This document shows positions 17,234-24,661 of a stretch of DNA of 30,602 nucleotides, piece after piece; position 1 is the stretch's first letter; every line of letters starts with the position of its first letter. The notes under the pieces are model-generated. The model was not told the origin of the DNA. It did no database searches and saw only the letters and a list, made by a program, of their open reading frames with translations. The position numbers and the translations under genes are program-made. The DNA comes from JALXDT01 sp964634755. Its GTDB lineage: Bacteria; Acidobacteriota; Aminicenantia; JAMOAD01. Location: positions 1 to 30,602 of the forward strand of contig CAZWJH010000021.1 in NCBI GenBank assembly GCA_964634755.1, read 5' to 3'.

Positions 17234-17735
17234 CTTTCAACTCCTTTAATCTATTATTTAAAAAGACACCAATCTTTTCACAAATAAAAGAGTAAAAGCC
17301 TGTATCATCATTTTTCTTAACCTTTTCAATAAATCTTACAAACCACGGTAAAAAGTGCGAAGACAGAAATTTTCTCTCAGCTTTATATTTTTTATCATTT
17401 AAGAGATTTGAAAGAAATACTAACTCATAAATTAAATAATCTGGTGGGAATTCCCTTGCTTCTATTGCATATCCCCCACTTTTATAAAATGATTCAACCT
17501 CATCATAAAGATTTTCAGAGTTTAAATAGACAGAAGCAAAGGGAGGAGCAGGAACAAATGGATGAGCATTAACAAATAATTTAGTATATTCTATTTCCAA
17601 ATCATCCAATGAGGGGATCTTCTCATTATGATGAAAACCAACTATATTTTCGAACTTACCAAAAAGGGATAATTTTTCTTCATTAGGATAATCCAAAAGA
17701 TTTGCAAAAATCAGGTAAAAATTATCTTTGTTCAT
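17199..17735 (-). CDS. TorD/DmsD-family redox enzyme maturation chaperone
   Basis: 178 residues from the ATG at 17735; a longer in-frame start at 17759 would overlap the regulator gene more. All-helical, with family stretches 'LEIEYTKLFVNAHPFVPAPP' and 'FLSSHFLPWFVRFIEKVKK'. Such chaperones bind the Tat signal and apo-form of a molybdoenzyme until cofactor insertion. It overlaps the start of the molybdopterin subunit by 35 bases and the end of the regulator by 14, so the three are co-translated. Confidence 0.88.
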   Translation of the reverse strand: MNKDNFYLIFANLLDYPNEEKLSLFGKFENIVGFHHNEKIPSLDDLEIEYTKLFVNAHPFVPAPPFASVYLNSENLYDEVESFYKSGGYAIEAREFPPDYLIYELVFLSNLLNDKKYKAERKFLSSHFLPWFVRFIEKVKKNDDTGFYSFICEKIGVFLNNRLKELKDGETDLQKRVF

Positions 17736-18075
17736 TTTCGCTTTCGCACTGATCTTCATTATTTACGAAGCTATGTCTCTCCTTTGAAATTTTTCGCACT
17801 ATCTCCCTCATCATTTCCATTACCTTTAAAATTTCAGGCTGAGCAAGATAATAGTAAATATAGTTGCCAACCTTTTCTCTGCCCAATATCCCTATTTTAT
17901 AAAGAGCTCCCAAATGGTTAGAAAGGTTACTCCTTGAAAGCCCGGTAGCTTCATATATTTCAGAAACATTCATCTTTTTAAGACCGATTGATTCCAATAT
18001 CTTAAGTCTTGAAGGAGTGGTAATAGTTCTGCAAATTAAAGAATAATACTCATAAAAAGGATCATTAACAGCCAT
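17722..18075 (-). CDS. ArsR-family winged-helix regulator
   Basis: 117 residues. Winged-helix domain about residues 15-85: 'TTPSRLKILESIGLKKMNVS', recognition helix in 'TGLSRSNLSNHLGALYKIG' and wing 'REKVGNYIYYYL'. No ELCVCDL-type metal site is visible. Only two cysteines, Cys15 and Cys110, so a persulfide/disulfide switch as in BigR/SqrR is possible, although their positions differ from those proteins. First gene of the sulfur respiration operon and probably its autoregulator. No Shine-Dalgarno precedes the ATG; the -10 hexamer lies 8 bases upstream, implying a leaderless mRNA. Confidence 0.9.
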   Translation of the reverse strand: MAVNDPFYEYYSLICRTITTPSRLKILESIGLKKMNVSEIYEATGLSRSNLSNHLGALYKIGILGREKVGNYIYYYLAQPEILKVMEMMREIVRKISKERHSFVNNEDQCESENEQR

Positions 18076-18083
18076 AATAACTT

Positions 18084-18112
18084 AATATATGAAAAAAAAA
18101 TCGCCATGTCAA
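18084..18112 (-). promoter_or_regulatory. Promoter of the sulfur respiration operon
   Basis: Minus strand consensus TTGACA (18107-18112), exact 17-base spacer, TATATT (18084-18089). The expected start falls at or within a few bases of the regulator ATG at 18075, so the transcript is leaderless or nearly so. Confidence 0.7.
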
Positions 18113-18131
18113 CACATTGTTATTTTATTAA

Positions 18132-18147
18132 TTCATTAAATAATGAA
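18132..18147. promoter_or_regulatory. Inverted repeat, candidate ArsR-type operator
   Basis: TTCATT-AAAT-AATGAA, a perfect 6-bp inverted repeat, lies between the two divergent promoters, 19 bases upstream of the operon -35. The TTCA/TGAA half-sites resemble operators of ArsR-family proteins. Symmetry is seen; binding is inferred. Confidence 0.45.
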
Positions 18148-18180
18148 ATACAATTATACTTTTTCTTCCCCAAAACAATC

Positions 18181-18208
18181 TTGCTTTTTTCCTTTTTTGC
18201 ACTATATT
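18181..18208 (+). promoter_or_regulatory. Candidate promoter of the divergent sensor-like gene
   Basis: TTGCTT (18181-18186), 16-base spacer, TATATT (18203-18208), upstream of AGGAGG and the ATG at 18237. The -35 is weak, consistent with a regulated promoter. Confidence 0.4.
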
Positions 18209-18236
18209 ATTATATTAAAAGAAATAGGAGGTAACA

Positions 18237-18785
18237 ATGGTTTACCGCCGCCTTGTGAGTTTTATCGAAGAAAAAAAAGATTTAATCGCCAAAATGTGGA
18301 TTAATGAAACAAGGGCGTCAAAATACATGAGAACATACCAAAAGCTAACAGATGGTGAACTTGTAAAAAGAAGCAAAAAACTTATTGAAAACCTGATAAT
18401 TTTTTTAAAAGAGGATATTTCAAAAAATAAAATAGGAAAATACTTTGCGGGAATTGGAAGAGAAAGATACAAAGAGAAATTCCCTTTATGCGAAGTTCAG
18501 TACGCAGTTTATCTCTTAAAAAAAATTCTGTGGAAAACAATACTTGAAAAAAACATTTTTGATAGCACAGTAGCTCTTCAAACAGCTCTTGAGCTTCAAA
18601 CCACTTTTCACTCATTTTTTGATAGAGGCATATTCTTCATAATTAGAGGGTACATAGAAAAACAGTATGAAGGACTTAAAAACAAAGAAAACTTACCAGA
18701 AGAAAAGCTTATAAAATACTTTTATCCTGGCTCTTTCATTCATCCTGATTTCGATATAGAAGAGCTTTTTAGCAAAGAGAGATAA
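18237..18785 (+). CDS. RsbRD_N-like helical sensor-domain protein
   Basis: 182 residues, soluble and all-helical, AGGAGG six bases before the ATG. The pattern of a tryptophan near the start of a helix ('LIAKMWINETRASKYMR'), then 'FAGIGRERYKEKFPLCEVQY' and 'FFDRGIFFIIRGYIE' fits the RsbRD N-terminal (globin-like) domain found in stress-response sensors and in many stand-alone proteins of anaerobes. There is no STAS, kinase or DNA-binding domain attached. Divergent from the sulfur operon and sharing its regulatory gap, so it may sense a ligand linked to that respiration. Family call moderate; ligand unknown. Confidence 0.6.
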   Translation: MVYRRLVSFIEEKKDLIAKMWINETRASKYMRTYQKLTDGELVKRSKKLIENLIIFLKEDISKNKIGKYFAGIGRERYKEKFPLCEVQYAVYLLKKILWKTILEKNIFDSTVALQTALELQTTFHSFFDRGIFFIIRGYIEKQYEGLKNKENLPEEKLIKYFYPGSFIHPDFDIEELFSKER

Positions 18786-18835
18786 AAGAATTTATAAATT
18801 CCTCACTTTTTATTTTAATATTCTTTAAAGCAAAT

Positions 18836-18864
18836 TTGATTTTTAGGTGAGATTTATTTAAAAT
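18836..18864 (+). promoter_or_regulatory. Promoter of the EamA transporter gene
   Basis: TTGATT (18836-18841), 17-base spacer, TAAAAT (18859-18864). The -10 ends 5 bases before the ATG at 18870, and no Shine-Dalgarno is placed for that ATG, so transcription probably starts at the start codon. Confidence 0.5.
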
Positions 18865-18869
18865 AGCAG

Positions 18870-19787
18870 ATGAGCAAAGAGTTAAAAACTCACCCTGTAA
18901 AAGGCATTTTTTATTCAATAACTTCAGCTTTGTCAGTAACAGTTGTTTATATTATTTCAAAATTTGTTCAAAACACATTATCAACAGAGCTGTTTTTATT
19001 CTGGTGGTTTGGGCTTGCTTCTGTCTGGGGAAGTTTTTTTATCATAAAGATGAAAATCTTTAAAGAATATGTGAAAATAATAAAAAGACACATTGGGTTT
19101 CTTTCCTACTTTGCTATTTCCGAATCATTTGGAACATTTTTGTTTTTTTACTTAATAAAAAAGCTCAACCCATCAGTCGTCTCATTTTTAGGAAGCATTA
19201 CTCCGCTTTTGGTTGTAATCGTAGGATACTTCATTTTAAATGAAAAATTTAACCTTATAGAAGGAATAGGAGCTATTGTTGCAATTATAGGAGTAGGTAT
19301 AATCACATACACAACGCCTGAAGTAAAATCTCTATATCTTCTTATTCTGTTTATTATGCTCTTTATTTTCGCTTTCAATACAGTTTTAGTAAGAAAAAAA
19401 TCGACTGAAATACCATCTCTTTTAATCACAATTCTAAGAGTTTATTTTTTATTTACAGTATACGCTCTTTTTATTTTAATGAAAGGAGGTTTTCAATTCC
19501 CTGCCAAAAGAGAAATGATAAATCTATTGATAGGCTCTTTTACAGGTCCTATTTTGGGAATGTTTTTACTTTTTAAAGCTCTGTCTTATATGAAAGCAGG
19601 GACTGTTTCAATAATCAGATCAATTCAGCCATTCTTAGTGGCTATCGGAACATATTTCATATTAAAACTTCCTCTTTCATCCAAACAGCTAATAGGAGGA
19701 ACAATTGTAGTTATAGGAATAAATATAATTCTTTTCGGAGCAAATATCACAAAGAACAATTTTTTAAACCGTCCAATTAAAAATTAA
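18870..19787 (+). CDS. EamA/DMT-superfamily permease
   Basis: 305 residues with ten predicted membrane helices arranged as two EamA repeats (about 10-140 and 150-290). 'LNPSVVSFLGSITPLLVVIV' and 'YMKAGTVSIIRSIQPFLVAI' are the matching repeat segments around helix four and nine. Members export or import metabolites such as amino acids or nucleotide precursors; the substrate cannot be read from sequence. It precedes purA by 11 bases and is probably co-transcribed. Apparently leaderless start. Confidence 0.85.
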   Translation: MSKELKTHPVKGIFYSITSALSVTVVYIISKFVQNTLSTELFLFWWFGLASVWGSFFIIKMKIFKEYVKIIKRHIGFLSYFAISESFGTFLFFYLIKKLNPSVVSFLGSITPLLVVIVGYFILNEKFNLIEGIGAIVAIIGVGIITYTTPEVKSLYLLILFIMLFIFAFNTVLVRKKSTEIPSLLITILRVYFLFTVYALFILMKGGFQFPAKREMINLLIGSFTGPILGMFLLFKALSYMKAGTVSIIRSIQPFLVAIGTYFILKLPLSSKQLIGGTIVVIGINIILFGANITKNNFLNRPIKN

Positions 19788-19798
19788 CGGAGGATAAA

Positions 19799-21085
19799 AT
19801 GGGAAATAATTATGCAGTAATCGGATTACAGTGGGGAGATGAAGGAAAAGGAAAGATAGTAGATATTTTATCAGAAAAGATAAAACTAACAGTAAGATAC
19901 CAAGGCGGACACAATGCAGGACACACTGTTATAATAGCAGATAAAAAGATAGTACTTCACTTAATACCCTCGGGAATCATTCACAGTGATACAAGATGCA
20001 TCATAGGAAACGGTGTGGTTGTGGATCCTCATGCATTTTTAAAAGAGATAAATGAATTAAACCAATTGGGCATTAACACAGAGGGAAGGCTGTTCTTGAG
20101 CAAAGATGCACATATGATTTTACCTTTTCATTCTCAGATAGACACAATAATCGAAGAGGAAATAAGAGGAGACCAAAAAATTGGAACAACCAAAAGGGGT
20201 ATAGGTCCATCATATGAAGATAAAGCCGGAAGAATAGGGATTAAACTTTCTAGCCTTTATAATCCGGAATATTTAAAGAAAGAACTTAAATACTTGGTAA
20301 ATATAAAAAATCTATTCCTAAAGGGAATAGACAAAGAGCCACTTAATTCTAGCAAAATATACGAAGAGCTTATGTCAATAAGAAAGGAACTATTAAAATA
20401 CATAAGCGATACCTTTCTAATCATTCAAAAGGCAAAAGAGAAGGGAGAAACAATTTTATTTGAAGGTGCACAGGGAGTTTTACTTGACATAGACTATGGC
20501 ACTTATCCCTACGTATCATCATCACATCCGACAGCCGGAGGAATATTCACAGGTAGTGGTATTGGCCCTGATGTAGATATTAATGTGATAGGCATAGTTA
20601 AAGCTTATACCACAAGAGTGGGGAAAGGTCCTTTTCCAACAGAGGCAACAGGTAAAGATGAAAAGACTCTGAGAGAAAGAGGAAAAGAATATGGGGCAAC
20701 AACAGGAAGACCACGAAGATGCGGATGGCTTGACCTTTTTGCACTCAAATATTCAGTGAAACTAAATGGGGTAAACTCTATTGTTTTGACAAAAATAGAT
20801 ATCCTGGATTCATTTGAAAAAATAAAAGTTTGCACGGGCTATAAATATAAAGGTAAAATACTGGAAAATTTTCCTACAGAAAGCTGGATATTAGAAGAAG
20901 TCGAACCTATCTATGATGAAATAGAAGGATGGAAAGGCATAACATCAGGAATCACAGAATATAACAAACTTCCTGAAAAAGCAAAAAAATACATCAAATA
21001 TATAGAAAATTATCTGAATGTACCTGTCTCAATAATCTCAACAGGACCCAATAGAAAGGAAACTATTATAATAAAAGAATTTTAA
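19799..21085 (+). CDS. purA: Adenylosuccinate synthetase
   Basis: Joins IMP and aspartate with GTP to make adenylosuccinate, the first committed step to AMP. 428 residues, normal length. The N-terminal 'GLQWGDEGKGKIVD' is the GTP/phosphate loop, 'GGHNAGHTV' supplies the catalytic His, 'TTKRGIGPSYEDKAGRIGIK' binds IMP, and 'TTGRPRRCGWLDLF' is the conserved nucleotide/IMP segment. A GGAGG site precedes the ATG. Its TAA overlaps the rsmA start (TAATG). Confidence 0.97.
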   Translation: MGNNYAVIGLQWGDEGKGKIVDILSEKIKLTVRYQGGHNAGHTVIIADKKIVLHLIPSGIIHSDTRCIIGNGVVVDPHAFLKEINELNQLGINTEGRLFLSKDAHMILPFHSQIDTIIEEEIRGDQKIGTTKRGIGPSYEDKAGRIGIKLSSLYNPEYLKKELKYLVNIKNLFLKGIDKEPLNSSKIYEELMSIRKELLKYISDTFLIIQKAKEKGETILFEGAQGVLLDIDYGTYPYVSSSHPTAGGIFTGSGIGPDVDINVIGIVKAYTTRVGKGPFPTEATGKDEKTLRERGKEYGATTGRPRRCGWLDLFALKYSVKLNGVNSIVLTKIDILDSFEKIKVCTGYKYKGKILENFPTESWILEEVEPIYDEIEGWKGITSGITEYNKLPEKAKKYIKYIENYLNVPVSIISTGPNRKETIIIKEF

Positions 21086-21837
21086 TGGGAAGACATTGGG
21101 GGCAACACTTTTTCTGGAATAAAGGTCTTGCTGAAAAGATAGTTAATCTTATTGAAATAAGAAAGGGGGATTTTGTTATAGAAATTGGACCGGGAAAGGG
21201 TATTTTAACAGAGTTTATACTTAAAAAGACAAAAAATCTTGTTACGATTGAAATTGATAAAAAACTTTCAGAGGAGCTTAAAAAAAAGTTTCAGAACCTT
21301 AAAATAATAGAAGGAGACCTTCTTAAGATAGATCTTGACTCCTTATTAAATAAAGATTTTAAATTGGTAAGCAACCTTCCTTACAAAATATCATCCCCAA
21401 CACTTTTAAAAATTTTCAAGTACAGAGAAACATTCAGAGAGGGAGTAATTGTTATACAAAAAGAGCTTGCTGAAAGGATAGTTTCAAAAGAAAATTCAAA
21501 AAAGTATTCACCACTTTCCATACTGCTTCAAATATTTTTTGACATAAAAATAGCATTTCATCTATCGCCGGGAAACTTTAATCCTCCTCCACTTGTTGAT
21601 TCTTCAGCCCTGGTAATAAAAAAAAGAGAAAAACCTCTTTTGGAATTAAACAATCCGGAACATTTCAAATCATTTTTGGACAGACTTTTTAATCAAAGAA
21701 GGAAAAAACTAAAAAATAATTTAACAGACGAAGAGTTCAAAATTCTAAAAGCAAATGATTTAATAGAGAAAAGAGCAGAGCAATTATCTATTTATCAATT
21801 ATTCAAACTTTACAGGAGTGTCTATGAAACAGGTTGA
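21085..21837 (+). CDS. rsmA: 16S rRNA adenine dimethyltransferase RsmA (KsgA)
   Basis: Dimethylates two adjacent adenines near the 3' end of 16S rRNA. 250 residues, slightly shorter than typical. 'GQHFFWNKGLAEKIV' start, SAM motif 'VIEIGPGKGILTEFIL', catalytic 'NLPYKISSPTLLK', C-terminal 'LFNQRRKKLKNNL'. The start ATG overlaps the purA stop by one base. It ends in TGA, which shows UGA is used as a stop in this genome, and overlaps the next gene by 14 bases. Confidence 0.96.
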   Translation: MGRHWGQHFFWNKGLAEKIVNLIEIRKGDFVIEIGPGKGILTEFILKKTKNLVTIEIDKKLSEELKKKFQNLKIIEGDLLKIDLDSLLNKDFKLVSNLPYKISSPTLLKIFKYRETFREGVIVIQKELAERIVSKENSKKYSPLSILLQIFFDIKIAFHLSPGNFNPPPLVDSSALVIKKREKPLLELNNPEHFKSFLDRLFNQRRKKLKNNLTDEEFKILKANDLIEKRAEQLSIYQLFKLYRSVYETG

Positions 21838-22390
21838 AAAGGATTTCTTTAAAAGGGACACACTTGATATTTTGAACGAAATTATAGGAATGAAATTAGT
21901 TTCTGAAATAGGGGGAGTTAAAACAGGTGGGATGATAGTGGAAGCTGAGGCATATTTAGGAGAGAAGGATCCCGGGAGCTTTGCTTACGGAGGAAAGCGG
22001 ACAAAAAGGAGCACACCCCTGTATGATGAAGAGGGGACAATATTTGTTTATTTAAACTATGGTATGTACTTTTTACTAAACATCATAGCAGAGCCAAAAG
22101 AGAAAGCAGGAGCTATTTTGATAAGAGCTATCTTACCTGAGATAGGAGTAGAAACCATGAAAAAAAGAAGAGGACGAGACACTATAAAAGGCTTAACGGA
22201 TGGCCCTGGCAAACTCTCTATTGCTCTGGGAATTACGGATAAATTAAATGGATATAAAATTTATTTACCAAGTTCCCCTTTAAAACTTTTTTACGGGGAA
22301 AAAATCCCCTTCCGAAAGCTAAAATTTACAGGAAGAATAGGGATTTCTCGCGGACAGGAGCTCCCTTACAGAGCATTTTTTAAAGAATAG
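21824..22390 (+). CDS. aag: DNA-3-methyladenine glycosylase, AAG/MPG family
   Basis: Removes alkylated purines from DNA. 188 residues from the ATG at 21824 (ACAGGAG upstream; a GTG two codons earlier is less likely). The catalytic Glu is Glu42 in 'VEAEAYLG', and 'FVYLNYGMYFLLNIIAEP' and 'GAILIRAILPEIG' match conserved family blocks. At the position of human AAG His136, which contacts the flipped base, this protein has Phe53 ('DPGSFAYGGKRT'). The 'TxRN' stretch is also altered (TKRST). Substrate range may therefore differ, but the overall family assignment is safe. Coupled to rsmA by overlap. Confidence 0.9.
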   Translation: MKQVEKDFFKRDTLDILNEIIGMKLVSEIGGVKTGGMIVEAEAYLGEKDPGSFAYGGKRTKRSTPLYDEEGTIFVYLNYGMYFLLNIIAEPKEKAGAILIRAILPEIGVETMKKRRGRDTIKGLTDGPGKLSIALGITDKLNGYKIYLPSSPLKLFYGEKIPFRKLKFTGRIGISRGQELPYRAFFKE

Positions 22391-22402
22391 GAACTCTTTT
22401 CA

Positions 22403-23203
22403 TCAATATAAAATTATGCCTGCGTAGCCAACCACATTTGAGGTATCACCAGAAGCTTCGGCAGAGGTTGTATATTTGATCAATTTTGTTTTTAAATTAT
22501 CTCCTTTTAGAGCTTCCAACATTATGGTTACAGGAGCAACACCACACATTGAGACTCTCTTTTCTTTTACCTTTTTCCACAAACCTTCAGGGTCAACTGC
22601 TAAAATTCTTTCTATCGCAAATCTATCCTTTTCCTCTGCTTCCCATTGAGGAACATAGTGACTGAAATCACTGCTCGCCACAATTAAAACATCTTTTCCA
22701 TATTCCTCTATTGCCTTTTTCAGTCCTCTTCCTATAAGGAGAATCTCATTTAAATCATAACCCATTATAGAAAAAGGAACAATTTTAATATCTTCTCTAA
22801 AAAACTGCAAAAATGGGATTTGCACTTCTATTGAATGCTCATACATATGAGCAGTCTCATCAATATATACATAAGGGGTGTATTTAATAATTTTTTCCGT
22901 TAATTCTTTATTTACTTCCACTATACCGAGAGGAGTACCCCAATGATCAGCTCCCGAAAGAGCGTAAAATTGACCTATCCCCTGATGATTTGGGCCTATA
23001 ATGATTATATCCTCAGGAATTTCAATATTACTGAAAACCTCACTCGCAACTTTTCCTGAGTAAAAATAACCGGCATGGGGGCTTACAACTCCCTTAGCTC
23101 TTACTTTTCCCTCCACTTCTACAACTTTCACTTTAATTGTCTGAATCAATGTATCCGGAGCATCCGGATAAAACTTACCGGCTACAACAGGTATTCTTAT
23201 CAT
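22403..23203 (-). CDS. amrB: AmmeMemoRadiSam system protein B (MEMO1 family)
   Basis: 266 residues, full length for the family, which has the fold of class III extradiol dioxygenases. Key features are 'VSPHAGYFYSG', 'EHSIEVQIPFLQFF', 'VASSDFSHYVP' and 'SMCGVAPVTIM'. In the usual set it occurs with an AMMECR1 protein (A) and a radical SAM enzyme (S); neither is in this window. Biological reaction unsettled. Its ATG overlaps the upstream stop (ATGA), and it converges with the glycosylase gene 12 bases away. Confidence 0.92.
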   Translation of the reverse strand: MIRIPVVAGKFYPDAPDTLIQTIKVKVVEVEGKVRAKGVVSPHAGYFYSGKVASEVFSNIEIPEDIIIIGPNHQGIGQFYALSGADHWGTPLGIVEVNKELTEKIIKYTPYVYIDETAHMYEHSIEVQIPFLQFFREDIKIVPFSIMGYDLNEILLIGRGLKKAIEEYGKDVLIVASSDFSHYVPQWEAEEKDRFAIERILAVDPEGLWKKVKEKRVSMCGVAPVTIMLEALKGDNLKTKLIKYTTSAEASGDTSNVVGYAGIILY

Positions 23204-23898
23204 TTTCCTCCCATCATATTAAGGCTCTTTTTTTGATAACCGGTCAAATCGATTTTAAAAACCGATAGAGGAATAGCCATTTTTTTAAATCTTATAAGCT
23301 TTGTTTTTGTAACAGAGGATTGTCCCATAAAGCTTGCAGTCTGTGTGCTTTCTACAGGGAAGCCCTCAATTTTTTTAAATTCAGGGTTATTAAGCAGTTT
23401 TTTTAAATCTTCGTCGGGAAGCATCATCTCATAGCTTTTCACATAAAGGTCTTTTGGAATACTTATATCCTTAGAAATCCAGCTCTCACTTTTCATCCCA
23501 TAAATATCGGTAAGAACCTTATAGCACTTATAACCATCTATAACTTTTCTCTCTCCAGTAACTGTTACTGTTATACCTGAGTTCTTATCTTTTGAAAATT
23601 GTTTCAACATATTTATTATCATACCTGTCATCTGTTTGAATTTTGCCATATCAAGTGTGGAATATGTTTTATTCTGTTTGTTAACAATCAAAACTGTATT
23701 ATCCTGATAGTTAATTACCGTAATATTGTCTCCAGAATCAGTTCTTAACATAGAAGGGTTAAACCATATTTTGGTTATTGTAGTCTTTGAACCCTGCGGC
23801 GATGTTGTCTCACTTTTTTGTTCAATATAGTATCCTGAAACCGCAAAAGCAATTACAATAAAAAATACGATAAAAAACAAACCAAATTTTTTAATCAT
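23200..23898 (-). CDS. Exported DUF4412-like protein
   Basis: 232 residues with an N-terminal hydrophobic export signal (about 1-21). The mature part reads as a beta-rich domain: 'IWFNPSMLRTDSGDN', 'TVLIVNKQNKTYSTLDM', 'VTGERKVIDGYKCYKVLTDI' and 'ESWISKDISIPKD'. This order (metal/salt-bound test strand, 'K.i.GykC.k', 'WiskdI') is that of DUF4412/DUF4384-like periplasmic proteins of unknown function. Sandwiched between a YkvA-like gene and amrB with 4-base overlaps on both sides, so it is one operon. The biochemical role cannot be told. Confidence 0.65.
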   Translation of the reverse strand: MIKKFGLFFIVFFIVIAFAVSGYYIEQKSETTSPQGSKTTITKIWFNPSMLRTDSGDNITVINYQDNTVLIVNKQNKTYSTLDMAKFKQMTGMIINMLKQFSKDKNSGITVTVTGERKVIDGYKCYKVLTDIYGMKSESWISKDISIPKDLYVKSYEMMLPDEDLKKLLNNPEFKKIEGFPVESTQTASFMGQSSVTKTKLIRFKKMAIPLSVFKIDLTGYQKKSLNMMGGK

Positions 23899-24548
23899 TT
23901 TTCCTCCTTATTTTTTCCGGAAGGCTTTCTCGGCCTTCCTCTTTTTGCTGCTTTATTAACTTTCTTTTTTGCTGTTTTCTGGGGTGTACTTTTGGTCCCC
24001 TGTGTTTTTGTTTTTTTACCTGTTGTTTTTCTTACTTTCACAGCCATATTTTCATTTTTCTTCTCCCGTGTTCTACCTTTCCCACTATAATATTTTTTCT
24101 CTCTTCTTTCAACAAAATTAACCAATCGTTTCCATAAACCGGAACCCAGATACTGATCTACTGTATTGAGGATTCTCTCTATTGATAGCAAAAGGTCGTC
24201 ATCACCAAGCCAGTATTTCTTAACTTTTTCCTCACCTGCTCTATTTATTATCTTTTTTATAACATAAGCAGCTATCGCAATATCATCTAAATAACCTATC
24301 GGACCCATAACTCCTTCGGGGAAAAGGTCAAAAGGTGATATAAAGTAGAAAAGAGCAATTCCTACCAAAAGCCTATCTTCCGCAGGAAGTTCTTTATCCG
24401 TTGAAAGTTTCCAAAGTAGATAGAAAAAATCAGGTGCAGCAACAATATACTTAAAAACCTTTTTCTCCCTAACACCCTTTCTCTCAGCCCATTCCATTAT
24501 TTTTTCCCTTAAATTTAAGTAAAATGCTCTACTTCTCTGTTCACCCAT
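23895..24548 (-). CDS. YkvA/DUF1232 protein with basic AT-hook-like tail
   Basis: 217 residues. The DUF1232 core is about 55-105: 'LLVGIALFYFISPFDLFPEG' followed by 'GYLDDIAIAAYVIKKI', the family signature of a short hydrophobic hairpin with a DD pair. Residues from about 150 form a Lys/Thr/Arg-rich disordered tail containing RGRPRKP (203-209), a typical AT-hook core for minor-groove DNA binding. Such a tail is unusual for this family. GGAGG precedes the ATG. First gene of a three-gene operon with its own promoter. Confidence 0.8.
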   Translation of the reverse strand: MGEQRSRAFYLNLREKIMEWAERKGVREKKVFKYIVAAPDFFYLLWKLSTDKELPAEDRLLVGIALFYFISPFDLFPEGVMGPIGYLDDIAIAAYVIKKIINRAGEEKVKKYWLGDDDLLLSIERILNTVDQYLGSGLWKRLVNFVERREKKYYSGKGRTREKKNENMAVKVRKTTGKKTKTQGTKSTPQKTAKKKVNKAAKRGRPRKPSGKNKEEK

Positions 24549-24566
24549 TTTCAGCCTCCTAATTAG

Positions 24567-24595
24567 ATTTTAAATAAAAAATAATATTAAGTCAA
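24567..24595 (-). promoter_or_regulatory. Promoter of the ykvA-like operon
   Basis: Minus strand TTGACT (24590-24595), 17-base spacer, TAAAAT (24567-24572). The predicted leader of about 12 bases holds AGGAGG before the ATG at 24548. Confidence 0.6.
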
Positions 24596-24661
24596 ATCTA
24601 ACTTGTAGAATAAAAATATTTATAATAGTATATAAAACTAAAAAAGATAAGGAGAAAAAAA

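Noticed and set aside
18788..18801. Palindrome GAATTTATAAATTC as a terminator after the sensor-like gene
   Set aside because: It has no loop space, a weak all-AT core and only a broken T-run after it; in such AT-rich sequence it may be chance.
22391..22402. Bidirectional terminator between the convergent glycosylase and amrB genes
   Set aside because: The 12-base gap contains no inverted repeat or T-run hairpin that I can see.
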